64,000 bases of DNA from Halichondria panicea (Eukaryota; Porifera; Demospongiae; Suberitida; Halichondriidae): contig NC_087378.1 of assembly GCF_963675165.1 (NCBI RefSeq), forward strand, positions 5,823,205-5,887,204, written 5' to 3'. Both the position numbers and the translations under genes were made by a program. Below are positions 1 through 9,906 of this stretch, one piece after another (within the stretch, counting starts at the first letter, position 1; every line of letters starts with the position of its first letter). The notes under the pieces were generated by a model that saw nothing but the letters and a program-made list of their open reading frames with translations, was not told where the DNA came from and ran no database searches.

Positions 1-797
1 ATTGGGAACCAGTTGTCTGATGATCCAGACCTGTACCTGTCTCGAGATGGAGGTGTAACGTGGGAGCAGACTTTGGTGGGAAGTTGGGGGGTCAACGTAG
101 CCGACCACGGTGGACTGATAGTGGCAGCCAGGGACTACCATCAGCAGTCTTCCACTGACATCATGTACACGTGTAATGAGGGACAGAGTTGGCAAGACTT
201 CACATTCTCCTCGCAGCCTATGACAGTTTTCGGTGTCATCACTGAGCCTGGGGAATAGACCACAACTGTCAGGTATAATTATAGTTAGTGTGTGTTCTTT
301 GTTTTATTATGTATGATTAACTTTCTGGTGTTGTTTGAGGGGTGGGGCGATTGCAAAAAATGTTGTTAGAAAGCTGTAACATAATAATTATGCAATACCT
401 TGACAGCTGTGCATGTGCTCTCTCACTGCAGTCTGTATGGCATAAAGACATCCGTCTCCCCACGTGTATGGGACGTTGTGACGGTCAACTTCACGGCTAG
501 TTTTGAGAGAACCTGCATCGCAACTGATTTCTACATCTGGCAACCTTGGGACGATCGCACAGACACTGACTGTATCCTTGGTGCTGATGTCAGCATTGAG
601 AGACGGCTGCCCAACACCTGCTGTTTGATTGGCACAGGCTATGTGAGGACAGTACTGGTGACCACGTGTGCATGTACTGAGGAAGACTATGACTGGTAAG
701 TCCCTAGCCTCCTTCACACAGGCCTTGGATTGACCTTCTACTGACTGCTTGCGCATGGGCTCAATCATTATGCCTCGGTGTGCATGTGCAAGCAAGG

Positions 798-1037
798 TAC
801 CGTATAGCGCGAAATTTTCGAGGGGCTTAATTTTTGCGGATTTCGTGGCTTAGAATTCTACACGAAAATTAAGTCCACGAAAATGTTTCTTTATAATTAG
901 AATTACCTGCTATAACATGCAAAGATCTAAAGGCGTGGCTTCCGGTAAGCAGTCATTCTGCGAACATTGGGCAACGAAATGCTTTTAGAGGCCAATCCAC
1001 AAAATATGAGTGCCTCGAAAATTCGCGCTATACGGTA
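798..1037. mobile_element. 240-bp foldback element, TACCGTA ends (family A, copy 1)
   Basis: Starts TACCGTATAGCGCGAAATTT and ends with the inverse, GCGCTATACGGTA. A near-identical copy lies at 62525-62762, so it is a dispersed repeat. It is nested in the 705-1847 insertion and has no coding potential. Confidence 0.85.
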
Positions 1038-1047
1038 TACAGTAGTG

Positions 1048-1084
1048 TGTTTGTGTGTGTGTGTGTCTGTCTGTCTGTCTGTCA
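1048..1084. repeat. TG and TCTG microsatellite
   Basis: A run of TG dinucleotides passes into CTGT tetranucleotides, just right of the TACCGTA element inside the intron insertion. Confidence 0.85.
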
Positions 1085-2126
1085 GTGTAGATTGCTACAG
1101 CTGCTCAAGGATCAATAAAGTTTAACTAAGCGTTTCTATAGGCTTTTAGTCATGTTTTCTTGAATTTTAATTTGTGGATTTGTTAGATATGCTTCGTTCT
1201 CGAGTTCTTACTTGGAATGCCATAGCAGCCTTTTCAGAAGAGTGCGTAGAAAAATTTGTTAGTGTTCTACTCTACTTAGTAGTTAGCTCTACACTAGAAC
1301 ACTAGCTATTGATAGCTGGAAGAGTGAGAAGAGAAAAAGGCCCTGCATGCTGATGCAGCCATTAATTTTAGACTTAACTTTTGGCATCCATCGTTTTCAC
1401 AATCATGGTTGATCATTACCCACTCTTTCAGTTCCTTGTGATTCTGCCTGCAAGCAAAAATTAATAAAAATGTTCAACATCATGTTATGTAGCTTTGGCA
1501 CCAGCACCCGCGGTGCTTCATTGTGGGTAAAATTTCACCTTAGTATTAGATGAGCGTGACCTGTCCTTGTAGTGTCCTGTTTCACCCCGTTTAGGCAATT
1601 TTCATCCACACTGTTGCAGGCTGTGAGTCTTTTGCTAGCATAGCAGACTATTGGTAGCTATCAGAATGCTATCATAGAAACCTTCTATAGAACTTTCTAT
1701 ATACTTCCTTCAATCCACTTCCATTCGTTGTGACGTCATTGTTTTACTGAGCATACACGTTGTTATCCCTGGCTAATGGTTAGCGTATGCGCAAGCAATT
1801 GATGCCAGGCCCACTCTCAGAGGAAGTGCGGCTTGGATTGAGGCTAGTAAGTCCCATGCTTTTTGTGCTTACCTGCTACTGTACCACTTGTTTGTGCTTC
1901 TCATGCAGTGACTATGGATTCAAACACTCTGATGGATTTGTTGGCCCATGTATTCGTGATCATGATGTTGCATTGGATGACCCCTGCTTGACTGACGGTG
2001 TAGTTAGCTACATGAAGTCAACCGGTTATAGAAAGATCCCTGGTGACATTTGTGAGAAAGGAGTGGAGGATACATTTAAGAAACAGCCATTTCCATGCTG
2101 CGAATCTGCACCATCAACAACTAAAA

Positions 2127-2272
2127 ATCCCTCCACACAATTCCTTACTACAACTCAGAAACAAGAAAGTACGACAACCGAAAAGCCTTCCACGCAATTC
2201 CCTACTACAACCCAGAAACAAGAAAGTACGACAACCGAAAAGCCTTCCACGCAATTTCCTACTACCCATGAA
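2127..2272 (+). repeat. 57-bp in-frame tandem repeat in the sortilin copy 1 stalk
   Basis: About two and a half copies of a 57-bp unit encode 19-residue Thr/Ser-rich repeats (cores PSTQFPTTTQ and QESTTTEK). These form an extracellular stalk between the 10CC module and the membrane segment, likely O-glycosylated. The paralogue lacks the repeat and has a short Pro/Ala-rich linker. Confidence 0.85.
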
Positions 2273-2762
2273 TCAAGAGTTACTGATGAAGCTTCAGATC
2301 CTCTCAGTCAGAAGTATGTTGTCACGGTCTCTGCTCTAGCTACCCTGCTGGGTCTTGCTGTGCTGCTCACCCTTGTTCTGGGTGTACTTGCAGGGGTGTT
2401 CGCAAAGTAAGTCTATGTAAGACGTGTACGTGGCATTAAAACTGGTTCGCAATAATTATTCACTTAGGCTTGTACGGATTCATGCTAACACAAGAATATA
2501 TATAGAATATAAGTTGGGTCTAGATCTATATTACTGGATTTTCTAGGCACCCTGAATAATTCAGAATTAATGCCAGGGGGTACCTAAAATGATTTGCTGT
2601 ATTCGGAATTTCCTGACAATTAACTTTTTCAGGAAGTACTCTAAGGCTAAACGTCAATTCCTGCGATTGGCTACCTCTGGTGATGGAATGGGGAGTGGTG
2701 GAATCTCGTATGTAAGAGACACAGACAGACAAGTGCTTCTTGGATCAGGTGTGTTCATTTAG

Positions 2763-4193
2763 TAATGGTTTTTCGTGCTCTAAAAATGCTATAACCATCA
2801 ATCATGATCACACTTTTTGTATCACACTGTACAGTAGGCTTCGACTGGCAGAATTATTATTTAGAGGATTGGTTTGGGTGTGGTTTAACCGTTGTGCCGA
2901 TTGGTGTGGAACACTGAAAAAGAAATGATGAAATCCAGCATGTCAGAAAGCAACATTTCATATTAGGTTTCCTTATACGATCATGTATCTAAAGCTTATA
3001 GGATATTTAGTTTTTGTATGACTACAGTAGACTCTCACTATTCCGGCTCCGGCCACCTCGATATACATGTATACCGGCCATTTGGTTTGGCACAGATTGC
3101 TAGCTGGATATTTACTCGCCCTGAAATGCGGCCACTCTCTATTCTGTATACTAGCTGGCCAGTACTAAAGTAGGTTTTTAATTTATGCGTTGATCGTTTA
3201 TTACAATGTAAGGCCGGATATGACGTTTTGGGTGTGGTTTGGCAATTACACTTAAATAGAGAGCAAAATGATTCATTAGATTCGAGGTATAGGAATATAG
3301 TCACTATTTTTTGAAATACGGCTGTCCCAAGGGTGGCCGGATTAACGAGGGTCTACTGTTACTGTATAATTATAAGCTGTCATGCAAAAATTAGAATTTA
3401 TAAATGATATCCCGTGCACATATTATACAGGAGCTAATTATCAGGATACCGATAGTTAGGACGAGGAACCGTTAAAGCTGTGAACCTGCAAGTTGCAACT
3501 GTCAAACTTTTTTTATTGGACATGATACTTAATATTGCATGTGGATTGTAATAATAATAATTATACTGTATTGTGAACAAGTAGCTTAACTAACTTATGT
3601 GCTAAAAACTGTTGCAGCATGTTCAAACATCCTTTTAATTATATTATAGCTTTAGGGGCTCATCATCTTCATCATCATTGTCTGCATGGGAGAAGATATA
3701 TAGGGGTTCAATCTTGTCTGTGATTTATACTACCATTGCACAATGCAGTATTTTACCGTGATAACTATTATGCCTTGGTTGCGCATGTGCAGCGAGTGTG
3801 TGTAGGGGACTGCTAAACATGCTCAATTAATAATTCTGTAGCTTCATTGCCGCTCTACACTGAGGATCAGCATGCCACCCGCGGTGCTTATAGAAGAAGA
3901 GACATTGGAACCGAAAGCACCCTTGTACCCACGTATCACCGCGGTATAGTCAAGGCTTATTTTTAAGTGGAGCCTCCACATACAGACTTCAACGTAATTA
4001 AACACCATGTGATCCAGCCACTTCCATTTCCAATTAATATTCCCCTCCCTCTTTAACGTACATGTATCTATGTTTTTACTAGACATTGCTTACTTAGGCG
4101 CAACAGGTGCATGCATGTATTCAGGTCCTACACTTATTATAAAGTCTTTAATTTAGGATTTGTGTGTATTACAACATATCATAATTATAGCCT
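2763..4193. other. Intergenic region between the two sortilin copies
   Basis: Gap between the two convergent sortilin 3' ends. It holds 3' UTR sequence, one pogo/Tc1-like foldback element (3025-3358) and AT-rich DNA. I see no further coding exon. Confidence 0.6.
3025..3358. mobile_element. Pogo/Tc1-like miniature inverted-repeat element
   Basis: The ends are CAGTAGACTCTC and the inverse GAGGGTCTACTG, with further inverted matches inward (GGCCACC against GGTGGCCGG). Length is 334 bp with no transposase. The terminus resembles pogo/Tigger-type elements. A TA lies on the left flank, but the right flank is TT, so the target duplication is imperfect. Confidence 0.65.
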
Positions 4194-7100
4194 TTACACA
4201 CAATTCTGACTCTCACAAATTTTGTCATGCTTTACGTAATTGAAAACGTATGGTTTATAAAGAGTCGCCCACTCACCATGTTGTAGAAGTGTTGAGTTGT
4301 CAGACTCGGTGGATGGGACAAAAGATATGATGCCACCCCCACCCATTGTCTCACCAGCTGTCATTAGTTGGAGATAACGACGCCTCAGTGAAGAATGTTT
4401 CCTAGTGTACGGTAGAAAACTCAAGTATATAAAATCCAACCAAGACTGCAAAGCTCTTCGAGAATAAAGTGCTATTTATGATACTCTACCAGGAGCACAT
4501 GAGGAGATAGAGCATCTTACTACACGGATTTTGTATCAAATTATGCCATATAATTACACAAACTGCTAAGTGCTGCTAACATTATTCGATATTGACTATT
4601 ATTGTGTTATCATGCAGCCACACATGTACGGAGCACTTAATTAGCACATTACAAACAAGGAAATGTGGTTAGACGATAGTGAATAGATTCACTATCGTAA
4701 TACAGTGTAGTAAGATGCTCGATCCATCTCCTCATGTGCTCTTGACTTTATATGAGGTTTATACATGTACACTGTATTATATATATATGCACGTACAAGA
4801 GCTTTTATGCGCTCTTGATATTATATAGTATAGGTGAACTCACATAACCAGGACAACAATCACTGCAATGAGGATCAGTGCTCCAAACAGTGTGAGTGCA
4901 AACAGAGCTCCTAGAGCAGCTGTCGACTGACCCGCAGCTTGAGGGACTGGCAAAGCTGTTGGCTGACCCGTAGATGCACAGCACGAAAATGACTGTTTCT
5001 TAAATGTGTCCTCCACTCCTTTTTCACAAATGTCACCAGGGATCTTTCTATAGCCGGTTGACTTCATATAGGTAACTACATTGTCATTCAAGCAGGGGTC
5101 ATCCAATGTAAAATCATGATCACGAATACATGGGCCAACAAATCCATCAGAGTGCTTGAATCCATAGTCACTGCATGAGAAACACAAACAAGTGGTATAG
5201 TAGCAGGTAGACACAGCGAGTATATGGGACTAACCAGTCATAGTCTTCTTCAGTACATGCGCACGTGGTCACCAGTACTGTCCTCACATAGCCTGTGCCA
5301 ATCAAACAGCAGGTGTTGGGCAGCCGTCTCTCAATGCTAACATCAGCACCAAGGATACAGTCAGTGTCTGTGCGATCGTCCCAAGGTTGCCAGATGTAGA
5401 AATCAGTTGCGATGCAGGTTCTCTCAAAACTAGCCGTGAAGTTGACCGTCACAACGTCCCATACACGTGGGGAGACGGATGTCTTTACGCCATACAGACT
5501 GCAGTGAGAGAGCACATGCACAGCTGTCAAGGTATTGCATAATTATTATGTTACAGCTTTCTAACGACTTTTTTTGCAATCGCCCCACCCCTCAAACAAC
5601 ACCAGAAAATTAGTCATACATAATAAAAACAAAGAACACACATTAACTATAATTATACCTGACAGTTGTGGTGTATTCTCCAGGCTCAGTGATGACACCG
5701 AAAACTGTCATAGGCTGCGAGGAGAATGTAAAGTCTTGCCAACTCTGTCCCTCATTACACGTGTACATGATGTCAGTGGAGGACTGCTGATGGTAGTCCC
5801 TGGCTGCCACTATCAGTCCACCGTGGTCGGCTACGTTGACCCCCCAACTGCCCACCAAAGTCTGCTCCCAAGTTACACCTCCATCTCGAGACAGGTACAG
5901 GTCTGGATCATCAGACAACTGGTTCCCAATTGTCCCATGGGCTATGATGAGTCCGGGTGCTGAGTCCTGTGCCAAAAGAGAGCATATATCTAGAAATCAC
6001 ACTGATAGAGTTTGCTCACCAGAGAGAAGACTCCCAGTCTGGAATACTCTGTAGTGCTCATGTGCAGGTGCAGGGAGCACTCGGGAGGGTTACAGTTGAC
6101 AGTGGTGCTATTCTGGTACCTGTCTGGTGGAGTGACTAGTTCCCAGTTACCGCCATTGTCCAGAGTGATCAGTGTGCGTTTGGTATCCGCCAGCTGACTG
6201 GGGTCTGCCCTCACGTACTGGTTGGCTATTAGGGTGCCATTCACTCCCTGAATCTGTAAGTGTTATAAACATGACTATAAAAGTGTGCTTGTACTGTGCG
6301 GAACTAAATTACAAATACAACACATAATTATGACACCGAGATCATACCACTTCCAGATCTGGGAAAATCAGGTCAGGTACAGACAAAGAAAAGTACACGC
6401 CTTCTTTGCCCGAGAGGTACAAGTTGTACTGTCTCCTCTTGTCTTCTACAATCACCAATGCTTGGAGCTCGTCAATATGAGTCACATAGTACGCCTAAAA
6501 GTGCAACAGGAATACATTACAAATGTAATTGTCCTAACATGCACTTTCATGCCAGTTCGATATCAAGCTACACGCATGTACATTGTACGTACCTGTACAT
6601 GTACAATGTATGCTACATGTCATGTACAAAAGAATCCAACAAAATACACGCTAATCTATTTTGCTTACCTGGTGAGGGATTTCGGCTGGAATCATTGCTT
6701 TCTTAAAGGTACCTTTGTTGTAGCTGGTGTATAGGCTGGCGACATCATTGACTGTCTTCTGTACAAAGATATAAGGCCCCACCATCACGAAGGCGTCATG
6801 ACGACCAAGGTTAGGATCAACTTCCGTGGGATTGTTGTAAGGAGGAGTTTGAACATACAGACCCACAGTGTAGTTCCCTTCTGTAATGCATGTGTTACAT
6901 AAACTTTAAAAATACGACAGGTACAGCATGTAACTTACGTTGCTTATCAGCTGGGTCGTAAGTGTTATAGAATACGGAACCTGATTCATAATAGTCAGGA
7001 TTTCCCCTGCCAAAAGTATACAGGAATTACATACATGCACGGAAGAGGTACTTTTGTTCTAACCTACCATTGGTAGTCAGAAGGTAAGTCGACATTTTGT

Positions 7101-9751
7101 GACAAGCTTATCCAATTCTTGCCAAGATCTTTCGTTAGGTAAAGCTGAAGAAATGCAATAATTATCGTTCAATACAACACGATGTCACTTAATTAATTAC
7201 TATGCTATTTGTGCTGTCATGAGCGAGAGCCCATTGGTCGTGTCGTGTGTTCCAGATCAAACTCCTGCCATCAATCGTGGAGATGGAAAATGTTTGCGAT
7301 TGCCAAGTGGATCCCTCATCAGTGGAGTAGAATATCTTTGGTGAGGTAGCATCGGCAAACACCACCTGGACAACCAAAATTAATAATAATCAACGTCTGT
7401 ATTTGCTTTTGTAGGAGAATTTACGTTCGTATTTCCAACATGGACGTCTTTCGAGAGTTTCAATTCATGAGAGTCCAGCCGGGTGTTAATCAGATCAAAA
7501 CTCTGGCCATAGTTCACTGACCTGTGACAATTAACAGATATACGTAATGGTAGCAGAAGGTACGTACGACACGCGGTTAGGCTCACGTGGCTGCTCTTTC
7601 TTGAGTGAAGGCAAGAAAGACAATGAAGTCGTTAAAAATGTATTCCAATGACAACATTCAGCTAGTGGTAAGTTAGCTCCATGAAGAGACAAGTTTAGAG
7701 TACAAAACTCAGTGAAGTTGTTGCTGACTAGAGTTTTATAAGTAGAGATACATGCAGTTGAAAGAATCAGGGCTCAGATGTTGGCAGTGATCCTATCCTG
7801 AATGCAGACAAAGAATACTTATCTAAGTGGTGGTTGAAATTGGAAAACTTGCTTCACATCAGCATAAGCCCAACTATCAACCAGCCTGATCTTAGAAAGA
7901 TACATTCCAAAACATATCCACTATCAAAGTACATGTCTTGAATGATATTCGATCATGCACAAGTTAATATTTGGCTGATCATGTGACCGTGTTGTACTTT
8001 GTACCTTCTCTGTTATAAACGCGCAAGAATATAAGAGTTATATATGGTTTCATGTGCATAATTATTAATGCCGCGTGTCTAGCCTCATGACCCTGTTTCC
8101 TGTTTATTGGCAAGCACTGGTAGTTATGTAGGCTTCACTATGAATACTGTACACTGTAGCTACATGTATAGGCAGTTGAGAAATGTGAAACCTGCTAATT
8201 TTTGACATGCAGTACAAGACAGTTACTCTTAATTGTTCTGGGAATAGAATATAAGAACACTTCCAGAAAACTACATGTACATGTGTGTTGTACATAAAAG
8301 GCCATTGCAATGGTATTATCAGGATTGTACTGCACACAATAATATTATATGCACATAAATCATTTTCCTACATGTACCTGTACAGATTGGATGATAAGAC
8401 AATGTTGTTATTCAGGGAGTAGGTGAGCACCATTATCACCTGAGTGTGAGCACACGTGCAGTGAATATATACACAAATTGTATACGTTACGTAACAAAGT
8501 ATGCTCAAAGCTACATGTACCCTACTAATTACGTATAAGGAATTCATACAAACACCCACATACTGGACTGTTGTCTCCTGAGTAGTAGATCTTTGCATAT
8601 CTGTTTATGTCATCGAAAGGATAGTCGCCATGGATAACGGGAAGCCCTGACTGGGCCTTACGCTTGGAGCGGATAGAATAAATCTGAGTGAGAAGACAAC
8701 GGTGCTAAATATAATAATGGATGGCATACAATAAAATGGCCGGACATGAGGTTAAACGTTTGACCACAGGGTCTTTGGCTCTTAGACTATAATATTTTTA
8801 ATTGGATCATAGATTATAAGTATTAGCTAGGTGACAAATTTTAATTACAATTAAAGCCAGAGGTCGCTTGTTTTGGAGGTTGAAAATTATTTTGAAGACC
8901 TGGTGTCGCATATTTAGAGGGTCACATCTAATTGGAGGTAGCTCTAATCAGTCCACTTGCCTCGATTTCTAGCCGCTTAAAAACATGTACTTTTCAATGG
9001 GCTTGAATCGAGGCTAGTGTGTGGCTACATTTACCGTAAGACCTTGATTTAAGGCGACCCTCCAAATATGCGACACCCAGGAGCTTCAGCAATTTTCTGA
9101 CCTCTAAAAGTAGCGACAGCTACGTTGATTTTAATGTCGCGTTCTAAATGTAACCACTCCCTAGCCTCGATTGTAGCCCACTGGAAAATGAGTGTTTTTA
9201 AGCGGCCTGAAATCAAGGCAAGTGTAGACTCTGTAAAGTTAACCTCCAATTAGATACGACCCTCTTAAATATGCCACACCAGGACTTCAATATAGTTTTT
9301 GACCTCCAAAATAAGCGACCTCTGGCTTCGTAATTATTAAAAAGTGTCGCTATAAATCGAGGTCTTACGGTACCTCCATTTAATTGTGAACAAGCTCGAA
9401 GGTGTCGCATATTTGGAGGATCACCTTAATTAGAGGTCTTACGGTACTATCCTATGCCATATCGCCATACACAATCATGTAATAGTAAAATTCAACCATA
9501 GGCGCAAGGCTATATGCATATAATTTATGGTTGGATTTTAATGCTGTTGCAATTAAAAACACAGTGCACCATACTTGTTTGAAAACTTCGCTTTTCTCCA
9601 AGTGCACAAATTTTTTGTTGTCCTCCCGATCCCATAGTGACTTTAGCTGGCTGGGAGAGCCAGAGCTGAGGTCAGGGCTAGGGGATCTTCCAATGGCCAA
9701 GGACAGACAAGCGAGCAGCATACATGAGAGACACCAGCTTCCAAGAGACAT
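4194..9751 (-). CDS. Sortilin-like VPS10-domain sorting receptor, copy 2 (complete)
   Basis: A single-pass receptor that, in known sortilins, carries lumenal cargo between Golgi, endosomes and cell surface. Fourteen exons: 9751-9575, 8683-8564, 8439-8378, 7521-7425, 7365-7201, 7144-7068, 7006-6939, 6880-6669, 6494-6348, 6253-6020, 5966-5659, 5498-5235, 5170-4844, 4401-4194. Phases close to about 821 residues, close to human sortilin. It has an N-terminal signal peptide, a VPS10 propeller with Asp-box motifs (STDEGSTW, SRDGGVTW), a 10CC module ending STGYRKIPGDICEKG, a short linker, a membrane segment near residues 728-750 and a tail with RRRYLQLMTAG and STLLQ. The tail matches that of copy 1. 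The last exon could instead splice at 4277. A signal for regulation is the 155-bp divergent promoter shared with QDPR. Confidence 0.9.
4491..4742. mobile_element. 252-bp foldback element in the last sortilin intron
   Basis: The left arm begins AGGAGCACATGAGGAGAT and runs to CATCTTACTACAC at 4526. The right arm is its inverse, ending CTCCTCATGTGCTCT. Arms are about 36 bp with a few mismatches. A smaller palindrome (ACGATAGTGAATAGATTCAC) sits inside near 4673. Confidence 0.75.
8855..9446. mobile_element. Nested inverted repeats with TACCGTA ends in sortilin intron 1
   Basis: Segment 9032-9446 starts TACCGTAAGACC and ends with the inverse GGTCTTACGGTA; another GGTCTTACGGTA stands at 9361-9372. 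A second inverted pair links 8860-8960 (AGAGGTCGCTTGTTTTGGAGG) with 9240-9335. Several partial copies of one element appear inserted into each other. No coding potential. Confidence 0.7.
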
Positions 9752-9906
9752 ACTGACAGTTCAATCCAATCAATGGATAGCTTGTCAGGACAGAAGAAAA
9801 TTTATGTGCCTTTGTTTACTTTCAGAAGAGGATGGAGTATTTTAACTGGGCGTGACTTAAAATCGGCACGCCTATAATTATATCGAAAACTGAACTGTGC
9901 AGAACA
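9752..9906. promoter_or_regulatory. Shared divergent promoter, sortilin copy 2 and QDPR
   Basis: Only 155 bp separate the two start codons, which face away from each other, so the 5' UTRs and promoters of both must lie here. An ATCCAATCAATGG motif (CCAAT box on one strand, ATTGG on the other) sits near 9762. No strong TATA box is seen. Confidence 0.6.

Larger units (their letters stand above)
705..1847. mobile_element. 1.14-kb DNA transposon insertion with 9-bp target duplication
   Basis: This inserts in intron 2 of sortilin copy 1. The 9-mer GTAAGTCCC, which is the splice donor itself, occurs on both sides (696-704 and 1847-1855). The ends are TAGCCTC and GAGGCTA. The paralogous intron at 5234-5171 has the uninterrupted sequence, so it shows the empty site. 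No transposase ORF is visible, so the element is non-autonomous. A nine-base duplication is usual for Mutator-like elements, but the family is not established. A TACCGTA element is nested inside it. Confidence 0.8.
1..2762 (+). pseudogene. Sortilin-like VPS10 receptor, copy 1 (3' part, probable pseudogene)
   Basis: This is the 3' part of a VPS10-domain sorting receptor of the sortilin family; upstream exons lie outside the window. Visible exons are 1-272 (end of the VPS10 propeller), 432-695 (cysteine-rich 10CC module, with CILGADVSIERRL and CACTEEDYD), 1909-2406 (rest of 10CC with STGYRKIPGDICEKG, a Ser/Thr-rich stalk, a membrane segment) and 2633-2762 (cytoplasmic tail with a VLLG dileucine). 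Splice phases join correctly. In the first exon the codon at 256-258 is TAG where the paralogue at 4194-9751 has TAC (Tyr). The message would stop before the 10CC module and membrane anchor, so I call it a probable pseudogene; a sequencing error is the alternative. The first 700 bases, intron included, are nearly identical to the paralogue, while the stalk and tail have diverged. Confidence 0.8.

Noticed and set aside
388..795. 135-codon open frame on the minus strand
   Set aside because: It lies opposite the conserved 10CC exon of sortilin copy 1, and the same shadow appears opposite copy 2. The coding frame is the + strand one.
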